From Balamuthia mandrillaris (Eukaryota > Discosea > Longamoebia > Balamuthiidae), in contig JAVKOQ010000042.1 in the NCBI GenBank assembly GCA_031835245.1, forward strand, positions 197,001 to 261,000: a stretch of DNA of 64,000 bases, in the 5' to 3' direction. Shown here piece after piece: positions 42,460 to 54,462 of the stretch. The translations under genes were made by a program, and so were the position numbers. The notes beneath the pieces were generated by a model. It was not told where the DNA came from, made no database searches, and was given only the letters and a program-made list of their open reading frames with translations. Positions within the stretch are counted from its first letter, which is position 1; every line of letters begins with the position of its first letter.

Positions 42460-43781
42460 TTAGAAGGTGGCGTTCAACTTCTCAATGATTTGTTCCTCTG
42501 AGAGCTCTTCTTTGGAGAGCACCTGCAGTTCAGCGTGCAACTGAAGGAAACCCTGTGGAAGAGAGGAGTATTTGGTCATGTTTGTGTGGTGAGTGGTAAC
42601 GCGCTTCCGAAAACAATAACAAAGCCTACAAGCGCAGGGATACACACCTTGGCATGCTTGTACAAGGCCACACGGACCTGGCTGCTTCTGGCCTTGGTCA
42701 GAGGCTTCACCTCGGGACCTACCCAAGCAATGAAAACGTACTTTTTGGTGGCGTATTCGGCCTTCTCGTCCTTCACAACCTGTGCGAGGATGGCGTAGAC
42801 AATGTCATCGTCCGTGAAGAATTGCTGGCAGCCCGCCAAGCCATCAGAGCCGGTGCCGAGCACCTTGAGCTGTTCCTTCTGTCCCTCTACGTGACCAAAG
42901 ACAACCCAGTTGGTGGGAGAGGTGTCATTTCGCACGTCCTCGATGGCAGCGTTGGCCTCAGCGAGGTCAGCAAAGCTAGCAGTGTTGGCAACGTCCGAGG
43001 ATCCGGCGTAGGCACCACCGCTGGTACGGGGAGCAGAGGTGGAAGAAGAGGAAGAAGAAGCAGGGGTTGTTTGCTTGGGGGTGGGAGCGGGGGCGGGGGC
43101 TAAGGCTGAGGAGGCGCTGCTGCCACCGCTGCTAGCACCAGCGGGCATAGAGGCTTGCTCCACGCGGGTGCCTCTGAGCTTCTCCAAGATAACGGCTTGG
43201 GTCAGCTCTTCAGGTTCAAGCACCTGTAACTCGGCTTGCAATTGCAAAAATTTCTGCAACGGGGCGAGTGCCGGTCAAGGAGAAAGAAACTACAAGAAAG
43301 GACAGCTTCACAACAGAAACAAAACGGAAACGAGTAACACAAATGTGCAATAAGGATACGAGCACATATTGGTAAAGAGGGCGCCTATGTTGGCTGCTCC
43401 TGGCCTTGACCATGGGCTTACACTGGGTTCCCACCCAAGTGATGAAAATGTGTTTGTTGGCACTGAAGTAGTTGCCGCCCTCGTCTTGGTCGGAGACGGG
43501 CAGACCGAGCACTACGTAATTGATGCTATCGTCTTGCAGCTGATCTCTAAACTCGGGCAATCCGCCAGGACCTTTAGACAGGAACTTCATCTTTTGGCCT
43601 TCATAACCAAAGAGAGCCCTGTGCACACAACAGTTAAGAAAAAAAAAGAGGTGTAAGATCAAATCCCAGTGTCACCACCACAAGAACGCCCGATAACAAA
43701 CCATTTGATGTCACTGGACGCATTGATAACATTCTGCAGCGCCTCAGCCGCTTCGTTCTCGTTCACCCACTGAAAAGCCAT
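42460..43781 (-). CDS. coactosin/ADF-H protein with two domains
   Basis: Actin-binding protein of the coactosin type. The start MAFQWVNENEAAEALQNVI at 43781 runs into domain 1: ALFGYEGQKMKFLSKGPG, FRDQLQDDSINYVVLGLP, HIFITWVGTQCKPMVKARSS. A second copy follows a Ser/Ala/Pro-rich linker (SSGGSSASSALAPAPAPTP): AAIEDVRNDTSPTNWVVFG, DDDIVYAILAQVVKDEKAEY, YVFIAWVGPEVKPLTKARSS. Each ends in a helix with the same pattern (LQLQAELQVLEPEEL; LQLHAELQVLSKEEL; IIEKLNATF at 42460). Single-domain coactosin is about 145 residues, so this is an internal duplication. Three or four introns. Confidence 0.92.
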
Positions 43782-45044
43782 TCTTCCTTCGATCGGGAGC
43801 TTGTGGTAGCAAAGCTATATATGTTTCTTCCTCCTGGCTTTGGTGTTGTCTTTGTGACTTTGTTTTTAACAAGGCGAAGGCCTGCCTCTGAGTATTACGC
43901 TTGTCGGCAAAATTTAAACAAAGCGTAAATTTACTCCCATAATGCAATGGAGATTTTGGCTACATTGTGTTTGCAGCATATGAAAGCACGGAAATTTCCA
44001 GCATATAGCCGTTGAAATCGGCCTAAATTCAACGCCAATGAAGTTAACTCCGTGCACCTTAAATAGCCAATAAACAATTCGTTTAGTTGAAACTCCGTAT
44101 AACAAGAAGGAAACGGACGGTAAAATAAATTATGGGAAGGCAATTTCGCGCTGCTTATTGGTTTACAGGTGCACTAAACGGCGGAAATAGGAGAAGTTGG
44201 GAAAATACCTGGTTTCTGAGGTTGCCTTTCACTTTCCTCATCATCCGCCTCCTTTTCGTTTCCTTTTTGCAACCCGCCTTCAGCCGTTAGCTTAACTTTT
44301 CTTCTTTTTTCTTCTTTCCTCACTAAATCTGCGACACCCTTTATTACTGACCCCCTCCCCCACTACCGCCTGGCCGCTTCTTCGCTTCACTGCCTTTCCG
44401 CCAACCCGCTCTTGTCACCGTCACTGTGTCATACCTGTCTCCCTTTTCTTGCTCACCACCCTCACCTTCACTTTTAAAGCGACCGCCTGTCACTCACTTC
44501 AAAAAACCAGTACTTGCACTGCCCGCTGTGACCACTCCTCTTTCTCTCTCTCTCTCTCTGGTGCGTGGCAGCGACCCCCTCGGATACACTTTTTCATTGC
44601 ACCTCGTTCTTGCTTCACCTCCTCCCCTTGTTGTCACTGGGCGTGTATGGCTAGCCGCCTCTAACACTCACTGCAATCCTCACACACCCTTTTTGTATAT
44701 TAGTTGTATTATTTTTGGTTGTTTATTGTTTATTTTCATTTTCGCTTCCTACAACCCACCCAATTCCAAACCACTCCGACTCATCTCATCTCATCTCCCC
44801 ACTTCCTGTTGTTGCTGTACATCTCTTTTTTGTTTGTTATTGTAATTACACCTCCCTGCCCTATATCTGCTTCTTCTGCTGCCACTTCCAACCGCTAGCC
44901 TAGCCACTGGCCGCATAACCGAAACCCCCCAACCACCCACGGACTTTAACTTTTGAAAGGCCGCGCCACTAAGGCTCTATTTGGTCTCAACTTTTTTATT
45001 TTTGCAGCGTCACCTACCAACCTTCTGCCTTTTCCTGCTTCAAC
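43782..45044. other. 1.26-kb intergenic region between divergent genes
   Basis: Head-to-head gap between the coactosin-type gene and the zinc-binding protein. T/C-rich toward the right, with a CT run at about 44541-44560. A TTTTTATTTTTGCAG acceptor-like site ends at about 45006, so the right gene may have an untranslated 5' exon here. No coding gene supported. Confidence 0.55.
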
Positions 45045-47145
45045 ATGATGCAAGTGCAACGGTTGCTCTCCTCCACTCAAACGGGACCACTGTCTATTAT
45101 TCCTGAAGAAGAATACATGGTGGCCAGCGAAGAAATGGAAGCTCCAGTACTTGAAAACAACTTTGTACGTGTTTATTTTCATTTCATGCGTTACCAACCT
45201 TCTAACTCAACCCCATTAGGGCTACACGAACGCGTTGGCAGCGCCGATGCACCTCCAGCCTTCTGCCTGCACCTCATCTGGCGTTACCTCCGTTTCGTCC
45301 GTTCCATCAGCAATAAGCTCCTCAGCAGGCTTGAAGACAATGCAAGCCTCCATCCAGCAACAAGAGAAAATGGAGGAGCCCTCTTCCCATTCCGAGGAGT
45401 CAGAGGAAGAAGCAGAGTCGGCTGAAGAAGATCATGGCAATGAAGAAGCGGGCTCGGAGGAGGTGGAGGAGGAAGAGGAGGATGAAGCGGACTCGGAGGA
45501 CGGATCGGCTTCCAGCCCACAATCACCTGCCTCGCCTCGGTCGGAGCGCCCTCGTGATGACGGCAAAGGAGAATACTACTGCAAGTATTGCGACACGGCA
45601 TGGCCATACAGCCACTTCCGCAACGCTCAGCAGTTTGGAGCCCATTGCAGCAACTGCTCCCGCAAACGCAAAGTCAAAGACCCTCAAGAGCTGACCATCA
45701 GAGAACGCAACAAGAGGCAACGTCACAACAAGGCTTCCACTTCTGCCACCGCATCCTCTGGCTCCCCCGTTGGCCACAGGCGCCGCAGCAGATCTTTAGC
45801 CAAAAAGGAGGAGGTTTTGCTGCGACCTCGACAAAGAAGTGAAGGGACCCGCGCCCGACACAATAGTGACGATGATGAGTTTATCGAGTCTCGTTGCATG
45901 AGCGCTATTCGTCGTGAACAAGCCAACCTGGGCAACCCTCAACGAAGGGCGAGGGCTAGGAGCACTTCTCTCCTCTCGGCTGCCCTCACCACCGCTTCTA
46001 CGACGACTATAATCAAGAAACGCAACCCCAAAGGGCATAACAGCGACGGCGCAGATGGCGGCGTTGGCGAGTTGCCCTTCCAGCCTCGTGGCAGAGCCAG
46101 GAGCGTTTCTACCAAAGGTTGGCTGGAGGCCGCTCGGTGCAAGGATCCATCCTTCTACAAGAGCAAACGGCTAACACCAGTCTTTGACAACCCGAAAGAC
46201 AGCAGCGGAGACGTCATCGCAGGGCTCCTGCGCGTTGTTGAGCACGAGTTTAGCAAAGAGGTGACCTCCAGTCAAGATCTGTCGCCCGCCGTAAGAGAGC
46301 TTCATGCCCTTCGCCAAGAAGTTGGGAACATGCACCGACGGGTCACCCAAGACCTGCCCTTCGAGGCCGCTTCTCTGCTTCAGGGCCTCCGTGTGGATAT
46401 AAGCTCGCGGCTGGGTGCTCTCCAGACAGACCTTGCCTCTGAAATTGCTTTCAAAGAGAGCTACCGCAAGAAGAGATTTGCTGATCTCAAAGCTCAAATG
46501 GACACTCTGCAAAGTATTCTGAAGGAGGGGCAAGAACAGAGAGCCAACTTTCCTCTTCCCTCTGTGTCTGCTGGGGCGGAGCATCAAGCAAAACTGGAAG
46601 GTGCCCTCGTGCAGCTCAGAGAATTACGAACCCAATTCGACCAGGAGCTATCTAACAAGGAGCAGCGCTTTAACTCACAGCTCTGTGAGCTGAAGGAAAG
46701 TTGTGCCTCCCAGGTGCAAACCTTATCCCAGAACCTCAACCAACAGCTGTCTGCTGAAGAAAAGGAGGTGCATCAGGACTTGGAAGAATGGGCCTCCAGC
46801 CTGCAACGACGGTACAACTCCTGGCGCTCCTCCAGCCAACTGGCCACTACCCTGGAGGCTCCTCAATTCGCTCTTCCTCGCGCTATTCCTTCTTCCGCCT
46901 CTTCTTCTGCTGCTCAGTCAACTGCATCCCCCGCCGCCGTTGCAACAGCCACTACCCGCTTACCTGCAGGACCAGCGGTGCAACCGCATCACCTCAATGT
47001 TGCCCCGCTTTCTGCTGGCCGTTTACACCATCGCCACCGTCCTCGCAGCAACAGCAATGGTAGCAGCAGCAGTGATGATGACACGTATTTTGGTTTTACT
47101 GGCAGTCGTCGCCCCCACCCAAACCCACTCACCTCCTCTTCTTGA
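45045..47145 (+). CDS. C4 zinc-binding coiled-coil nuclear protein, unknown
   Basis: Two exons: 45045 to about 45163 ([19 protein letters not shown]) and about 45219-47145. After an acidic Glu/Ser block comes a short Cys-rich module, [20 protein letters not shown] followed by [13 protein letters not shown], with spacing CxxC...CxxC, then basic residues. This looks like a DNA-binding or protein-binding C4 finger of the kind seen in uncharacterised amoebal proteins (memory, not checked). Basic Arg/Ser regions follow ([20 protein letters not shown]), then coiled coil ([19 protein letters not shown] and neighbours) and a Ser/His-rich tail. Likely nuclear. No catalytic motif. Confidence 0.68.
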
Positions 47146-47392
47146 GAACCACAAGAAGGCCACTCCTCTTTTTTTTCTCCCACCAGGGCCAGCCCCGACC
47201 AGCACGCGTTCATGTAGATATGCTCCTCTTTTTTTTTTGACGCAACCACCCCCTTCCCTCTGCTAGAACAATTTATGTAAGCTACCAAAACTACATGTAA
47301 AATTCATTACTGTAAAGTTAATGTTGTAAGCTACCAAAACCCTTGGTTATTTTCCTTCACGATTCACTCTTTTTCCTTCTCTATCTTTATAT

Positions 47393-49401
47393 CTACGCAA
47401 CGCGATGGTAGTAAACTAAGTACTCTGGATAGCATTGCCTGTATTTTTTGTGGTTAGAGGAAAAGTTATTGGGAGCTTTGTTCCTGCAAGGAAGGAGGTA
47501 CAAACCGCCTATCATAAACGATGAACTCGCGAAAGTCGAGAGCGGCATCACGCTGCCAGGCTCTGCTTTCACCCAGTACCGAGTCGTAGAGCAAACCTCC
47601 ATCTCTATCGGGTGGTCTTCTCAAGGGTTGATCCTTGTTCGTAGCAGCCAGCCTCACCCTTTTTTCCCCAGCAAGTTTGTTGTTGACGTCATGGACGATA
47701 GGAAGTTGGGTTAGCTTCTCAACAAACGTTTGTTGTTGACGTACAGACCAACAACTTATTTAGGCACTTGAGGTCTTGAAGCGAGAGGGAGAAGGATCGC
47801 GGTTTGTACCTTGGGCACATGTCGCAGTGTGGCTAAAAGACAGTTTTAGGAAAAAAAAAACAAGAGATGTCAAAGAACAAGATAACATGAAACGTAGAAC
47901 CTACCTATATTGGGAGCTTTTTGAAGAATCTTCTGCAAAGTAAATGCCACATCCAAACATCCTGTTAGTCAGATAACGTCAGTTTGTGCTAGGGTTAATC
48001 ACCAGCAGCACCAAAACTACATCGGTTTTACCCCGCCAAATTTGATACCCGTTCGTCAAATCCTATAAGCGGTTAATGTGTGAGTACCCTCTAACATTAG
48101 AAAAAAAAAAAACAAAAACAAAAAAAAGAAGAACCCATACCTGACTCGCAAATCTTATCCACAATTTTGTGGTTCAGCCCATGAAACAGCTGTACAAAGT
48201 GTTTAGTATGCATAAGAATATATGAGTACAATGTAGAAAGGATAGGTGCGTACATGATATTCATTTGCCGCCGGATCGATAGGGTTCCCTGTCTTAACAC
48301 CAACTATGTCCTCTGGCTTGGCATCATTACAGCGTATGACTTCTTGTTTGCGGAGATAATAATGGCCCCAAAGGGATGGATGTTGTAGCCGAAAAATCTT
48401 GCGTACTGCAAAAGACCTGATACAGAAGGAAGGGAGATAAGCGATCAAACAAGAACTCGGTATGACAGCAGCGAATACCTATAGCCATAGCGACTGAGGA
48501 TAAGAAGGATAACAGTCAGTAAAAGTTTTCTGAGCATCCATCATTGTACAGACGAGTACCTTTTGTGAAGATCGCTGATGGTGGATTGCATCAAATGAGA
48601 AATCTTTTCATATTCATCATCTCCCCTAAACAGCTCCACTTGCTGCACTTTGTTGAAGGGAGTGGACCAGTGTTGTGGAAATCCAACTTCCAAGGTGTAC
48701 GTTCTTGTCTCTGCAGCATGGTTGTTAGTTAAACGACAACAGATTCCATTTTTAAAACGAAGAAGATACGAACCTAGCTTTTGCTTCTTCAACTCGATGG
48801 TCTCCTAGAGTTTTTTGTTGGTTGTTGGGACATTCAGTTGTAAACAAAAAGTGTCATAAGAAAAGATAAGAGGGTCTCACATCTTTCTTGCTGTCGAACA
48901 AGTCCTCGTGGTTTCGTTTAAGTTTGCTGGAAACTTCTTTTGTTGCCTGTTGGGTACTAGTCTGAGTGGTGGAGGTCGCTACTGTTGCTGTTGTTGTCGT
49001 CACCGTTGCAGTATTTGAAGCTGAAGAAGCCGAGGTTGAGGGCTGCTCGCTTTTCAATAAGGCTGGGTATGGCTGCTGAACTATCTTATCATCCACTGTC
49101 CAAACACAAAGTAAACAACAACAATAAGAACAACAACAACAGCAAAGAAGAAGAAGAACAAGAAGAACAAGAAAAAGAAGAAAGCTAGTAATTAACTGAT
49201 GCGGCCCCACCTGGGGCTTGTTATTATCCAAGTGATCTTGCGCCCCTGTCTGGCCATGCGCGCCCATTTGGAGGTTTTGGTCTTGTTCTGCTCCATAAAG
49301 TTGTAGCCAGCCACTCGGCAGGAACTGCAGCCGTTTTTGGCGCGCTCAATGGCGACCACGGTACCATCGGAGAGGACAGCCTGGTCGTCACCGGCGTGCA
49401 T
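47393..49401 (-). CDS. PARP-type ADP-ribosyltransferase
   Basis: C-terminal PARP catalytic domain split by many short introns. Seen in order: YEKISHLMQSTISDLHKRY (helix before the domain), RKIFRLQHPSLWGHYYLRKQ, NEYHLFHGLNHKIVDKICES (His of the H-Y-E triad), then GFDERVSNLAG and, near the end, GLLYDSVLGESRAWQRDAA and LDFREFIVYDRR joined by splicing to QCYPEYLVYYHRVA, stop 47393. The Glu of REFIVYD matches PARP1 E988, so polymer formation is possible. The His, Tyr-region and Glu make it a candidate active enzyme. Upstream exons are a Ser/Thr-rich linker and MHAGDDQAVLSDGTVVAIE plus AKNGCSSCRVAGYNFMEQ, which I do not recognise. The start at 49401 and the first intron join are uncertain. It is not TNKS: no ankyrin repeats. 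Confidence 0.78.
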
Positions 49402-49681
49402 CGCCCAATGCACCACCAACGCATCTTTTTCTGTAACTCACCCCAATTTAGCAAAAGGCACTTTTCCCCAACAAATCCAGAGGAGGATTACCGCGCACCT
49501 TGCAGCATCACCGTTCCTTGCTTGCTTGCGTTACTTCTTCTTAACTCTTTTGCGTGCCAATAAAAACAATAAGGGGCAAAATCCTTCTTGGAAGGGAAAT
49601 TGCAATCACAATCACATCATGATGTATGTATTTAAATTAAATTTGTTTCCAGGAAAAAATAAAAAAAAGGCAGGGACAAAG

Positions 49682-52140
49682 ATGAATGTTCACCAACCAG
49701 CAGCAGGAGGAGGGGGAGGAGGAGGTGGTGGAGGCTGGATATCCAGGAAGAAGAAGCGGGCCAACCCGTGCGATACTGTATCAAAGGGGCAGGCATCGAC
49801 AACTTCTCCTGCTGTTGTAAATACCCCTGTTGCTACAAATTCGCCTTTTGGCAATGGAGCACTAGCAACGGGGCTGGCTACCATCAGCGGTACACCTGGG
49901 ACGCCCATGGCAGCCATGCCCCAACCGAATGCAGTAATTGAGAGAAGCGAACCGATGGAGGAAGTGGTGGTAGCTCCCGCTACGCCACCGCAGATTAGGC
50001 CAAGGGCTTCCATAAAACTCTCCCCTTGCTCGTCGCCCGAGGTAAAGAGGCACCACCCCACCACCACCCTCAATTTCATTTTGTTCCGCTAACAGCTTTT
50101 TTTTTGTTCCTGTGTTGCTGTTGGTTAAAAGTTGGTGATGATACCTTCTTCGCAGGAGGAAGAAGTAGACTCGGCTCCCTCATTCCCGTTGCGGCAAGCC
50201 TCCTCTTTCGCTTCACAACCAATCATCTACTCGTTGTCCTCCGAAAGCAACTCTCTGAAAGAAGAGGATAGTGACGACATAGTGGTAGGCACTGAGGAAC
50301 AGGATGAAGTGGAGGATGACGTAGAAGACTTCAGTTTCGTGTCCTCTCTCTCTCTCTCTCCCCCTCGCTCTCACTTCTTCTGCTGACTAGAGTGCTCTCC
50401 TCAATATAGGTGAAGAGGAGTGTATGCCTGTGCCTCCTAAAGCGCAGCCACAACTTTTACCTGTAAAGCAACAAAAAGGCTCCATCTCAGCTCCATCCCC
50501 GGCCTCCCATCGTTTTCATATGGCAACGGCCACGAAACAACTGGCTAGTTCCCATGTGCTTCCATCTTTTTCCAACTGTCATTCCAAACGAGTCAAAGCA
50601 GAGCCCCTTGATAACGACTACGATGTTGATGGCAACGCGGGTGCCCTCTTCGTGAACGTGCCCATTGGTTGTAGTCATTCTGGTCGGAAGGAGGTCCCTC
50701 AAACGGATTTGGAGGATGACTTGCTACCTACTCCCATGTTCTTCACGCCCTTGGGACACATGGTAGCCCCTTTCTCCCATCTGTCTACTCTCCTATTCAC
50801 TCACCCTATTTCCTCTCTTGCATTCGTTTTCTCTTGGTTGTCTTCGTTCATGGTGTAGGACAATACAACCGAGCCCGCGGAAAACAACCACGAAGAAGAA
50901 GAGGAAGAAGACGCAGATACGTGTTACTCAGTTAATGTGGAAGGTAACAGATCGCCTGTCGGACCTTCAAATGACGCAGATGAAGATATAGAGGTAGACC
51001 CTTCAACAGTAAATGATCCTCAACCCAATGAACAACAAGAAACCCACCTGGAAGACAATGCCGATGAAATAGAAATGTATTCCGAGGAACAGGAGGAAGA
51101 AGAGCCTGCAGATCTATCTCACCTTCACCGATTCAAGCCATATGGCAAGGCTTCCAAGCTAGAACCTTGCGCTTCCGCAATGACCCCTTTGGGGCCTCGT
51201 GTTCGTGTAAAAGAGGAGGAGGTTGAAGAACTTTCGGAAGAAAGCCCTGCCTTCCTTGCCCCCTCTCGTTCCCCCCATACATTTTCAAGGGTTTCGCCCT
51301 TTCGCGTAAAGGGAGCTTCTGTACAAGATCAAGATGCGGCCGTAAGTGGCGCTACTGAACGTTTTTTGAATACCCTCAAGACTCCAACAAAGGATACTCA
51401 ATCCATTGAATCCGACTCGACCTCGCCCCATCGGTCACACTATCTTAGGAACGGCTACGCTACAAAGTTACAAAATCTCTTACATCGCAAGAGTTATGAA
51501 GGCTCAAAGATATCTTCTGCTGCCTCTCCTGCCTTTGTTTTAACTGAAACTAATCCAGCCTGCACACCAAACGGCCTTGAAACCTCTTCTCCCTTATATG
51601 TACAAATCTTATCGCTTATCAACTATCCAGCAGACTCGCTTTCCCTTGCCTCCTGCCTAACACTTAGCCCAAGTGACCAGGTTTTTGGTTGCCTATCTTC
51701 ATTCTGTCAAATCCAACTCTACTAACCACTTGTATTGACCAACAAGGCTCTGCGTTATTTGGTTTTGGTTATTCCCGATTCTGTGAAACAGTCACTTCAA
51801 CTTACTCGCGGCATGTTTGTGGAGCTTTATCCTCCTTGGTTAATATTCCTCTTTCCTGTTGTCCTGTGTTCTGTCTTTACTCATGTCGAACTTTACGTTT
51901 CGTTCCTTGTGAAGGCGCCAACTACAAGTTGTGACAACACATAGGAACCAATTGGAACACAGCTTAGTTCTGTTTGCGGAGCAGTGCGAACTTGCTAAAC
52001 CAACGAGTGACACTTCCCAGCACAATTGTTCTGCCATCCATGCTGAAGCCTGTGCGCAACGCACTCAAACCATTCTTCCGTTCACATTAGGAGATTTGCA
52101 AGGCAGCCATGTGGCTTCCGATAAAAACGAAACGTGCTGA
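49682..52140 (+). CDS. acidic, SUMO-motif-rich protein, unknown, possible OB-like C-terminus
   Basis: Several exons: from MNVHQPAA and poly-Gly (49682), GGWISRKKKRANPCDT (basic, likely nuclear), SPEVKRHHPTTTL, EEEVDSAPSFPLRQASSF, GEEECMPVPPKAQPQLL, then a long acidic exon (about 50860-51690) to ALRYLVLVIPDSVKQSLQL and TRGMFVELYPPW, and last QLEHSLVLFAEQCELAK, stop 52140. SUMO-type psi-K-x-E sites occur in KRVKAEPLD and VRVKEEEVEE. The terminal strand-rich part with ELYPPW resembles the PPW strand of some OB-fold proteins, but that is a guess. CT repeat in an intron at about 50348-50370. Splice sites were picked by frame; middle joins are less sure. Confidence 0.5.
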
Positions 52141-52258
52141 TAGTACACCCCTTTGTTTTTGACGTGGAAATAAACCAAAGTACTCTAGTTTCTTTATGCA
52201 ATCATGAGCCACAACTAGTCCTTTTTGCTGTGTTTGAACACAGAGAGGAAGAGGGAAG

Positions 52259-52266
52259 GAGGGAGG

Positions 52267-52299
<33 letters not shown>
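52259..52299. repeat. (GA)n microsatellite, intergenic
   Basis: GGGA/GA run between the convergent acidic-protein and Kelch genes. Confidence 0.92.
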
Positions 52300-52303
<4 letters not shown>

Positions 52304-52368
52304 CAGAAAGTAAAAAACTGCATTGCCACAGCAACTGACAGTACAGTTTGGTGCCGCCTTAGTTTGGC

Positions 52369-54422
52369 TTATTTGCCCATGCCCATAAGCCTAGAGAGAA
52401 CAGCGTCAAGCTCAGAGAGCTTTTGCTCCGAGCTGGCAAGCTCAGCTTCCACCTCCCGCCTGCGTTCCACTTCCTCCTCGTACTTTTGAGTAAGAATGTT
52501 GATTTCCTCTCTCAAGCTCTCAGCTTCTTCAGTGACTTCACTGACAGCCTCTTCTCCAAGCTTTTGCAACTGCTCGGAAGCTTCCATCCACTGCTCCACT
52601 TCGGCCTCAAGGCGCTCGATAGTTTGCGTCTTTTCGTCCAAGAGTCTTTGGTATTCGTTGATCTTATTTTGGAGGTCAGAGGGGGCTTGGCTGGACTTGG
52701 CTTGAGCCAAGCGTTTTTCCAGTTCCTCTCGTTTGGCAACTTCGTTCTCGTTCTTCTTGATCTGTGAATTTACGTCGCTGCTAAGTCGCTGCACCTCGTT
52801 GGTCAGCCTCTGGACCTCGCTGGTCAGCCTGTTAACTTCGCCTTGGTTGTTGGAAGATTCTGCACGAGTGCGGGCCAATTCGTCACGTTCTCCTTCTGCT
52901 TCCACTCGTTTTTTCTCGGCTTGTTCGAACTTGGCTTTCCACTTTTCCAGTTCTTGTTGGAGAGCTTTTCTCTCCGCATCGCTGTTGGAGTTGGCTTGTA
53001 AGGTCGCAGAAAGTTCATCTTTCTCTTTTTGTAGCTGTTCCTTGACTTCACCCTCTTCCTCTAGACGCTGTTGCAGGTTCTTGACTTGATCACCAAGGGA
53101 TTGTGCTTGCTGCTCGCTCTCCTTGAGTTGCTCTTCAATAGCAACCTTAGCAGCGCGCAGAACATCTGCCTTTTTCTCCAGAGCCACACACTTATCTTGC
53201 AATGAAGACACCTGCTCTTGCAAGGCTTCAAGTTCGCTGCTGCGGGCGCTTTGGTCATCCTCAGCACTGGCCTTGAGTTTCTCCGCCTTGTCCTTTTCTG
53301 TGCGGAGGCTTTCTGTGAGTTCCGCAATGGTCTTTTGGCTCTCTTCCAAAGCAGCCTCCTTTTTCTCCAGGCTAACTCGCAGGTGGGCGACTTCGCTCCT
53401 TAGGGCAGCCTCTTTCTCCACCACTTCTCTAGTTTGTATGGTACTTCCTTCTTTTTCTTTCAGGGCCTCGGTCAGCTCCTTTACTCGCATCAGCTGAACT
53501 TCCAGCTCCGCAGACTTATTCTCTATCTCCGCCTCCAGTTCGCGCTTAGAACTTTGAAGCTCTTCCAGCTTGCTCTTCTCACTCTCAAATGCGGCAACCG
53601 TGCTCTCCAAGTCTCTAGCTTTGCTTCTCAGCTGCTGCTCCGCTTCTTTACGAGCCTTGTCTGCTGCCTGTCGCTTTTCATTCTCCTTCTCTAAGCGCTC
53701 CTTTATGGCATCAAGTTCTTGCTGCACGTTGCTCAACTCCTCCGATTGAGATTTTGATTGAGAGGCATGGCTCTCTTGCTTTTGTTTCAAAGCATCCAAC
53801 TCTGCTTTGAGGCTGTCACTCTCCTTCGTCTGTTTGGCTAAGGCTTTCTCCGCTTCCTTTAGCTTCACTTGAAGCTCCTCTAAATTCTTTGACTTTTCTT
53901 CCATCGCTTTGGCAAAGTTAGCCAACAGTTGAGTTGAAGCAGCAGACGATGCCAGATTTTTCTCCGCGCTTGCTGCTGCTGGCACAGATGATGATGTTGC
54001 CGAAACAGCAATGGTGGGGCTAGCGGTGGTGGCCGGTGTAGAGGCGGACGAGACCGCTGGAGAAGGCTCAGCTGCCGCTACAGTTTGTTTAGCTTGGGAA
54101 ACAGGAGCCGCAGAGGAAGATTCACCGGCTGAAGCGGGTGTAGCCACAGCAGATGGGCGGGGCGACGGGGAAGCACGCGAAATCTCCGGAGAAGGAGATC
54201 TTGGGGAGGGCGCAAAGTCCTCTTCATGTCCTTTTTCTTTTGCTGAGGTCGTTTCGGAACTGGTGCCAGCACTAGCTGATGAAGCCAACGCCTTTTTTCT
54301 TCCAGCTCCTTTCGAAAGGGCTAGCTGTGTTGGCTCCCCACCAGCTGCTGGTACTTCAAGAATTTTTTCTACGAGATCAGGCAGAAAACGCCAGTGGTCA
54401 GTCATTGAGTTTGTTGGAGAGG

Positions 54423-54462
<40 letters not shown>

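Noticed and set aside
49192-49401. PARP-type zinc finger in the first PARP exon
   Set aside because: AIERAKNGCSSCR resembles part of the motif, but the other Cys/His ligands are missing.
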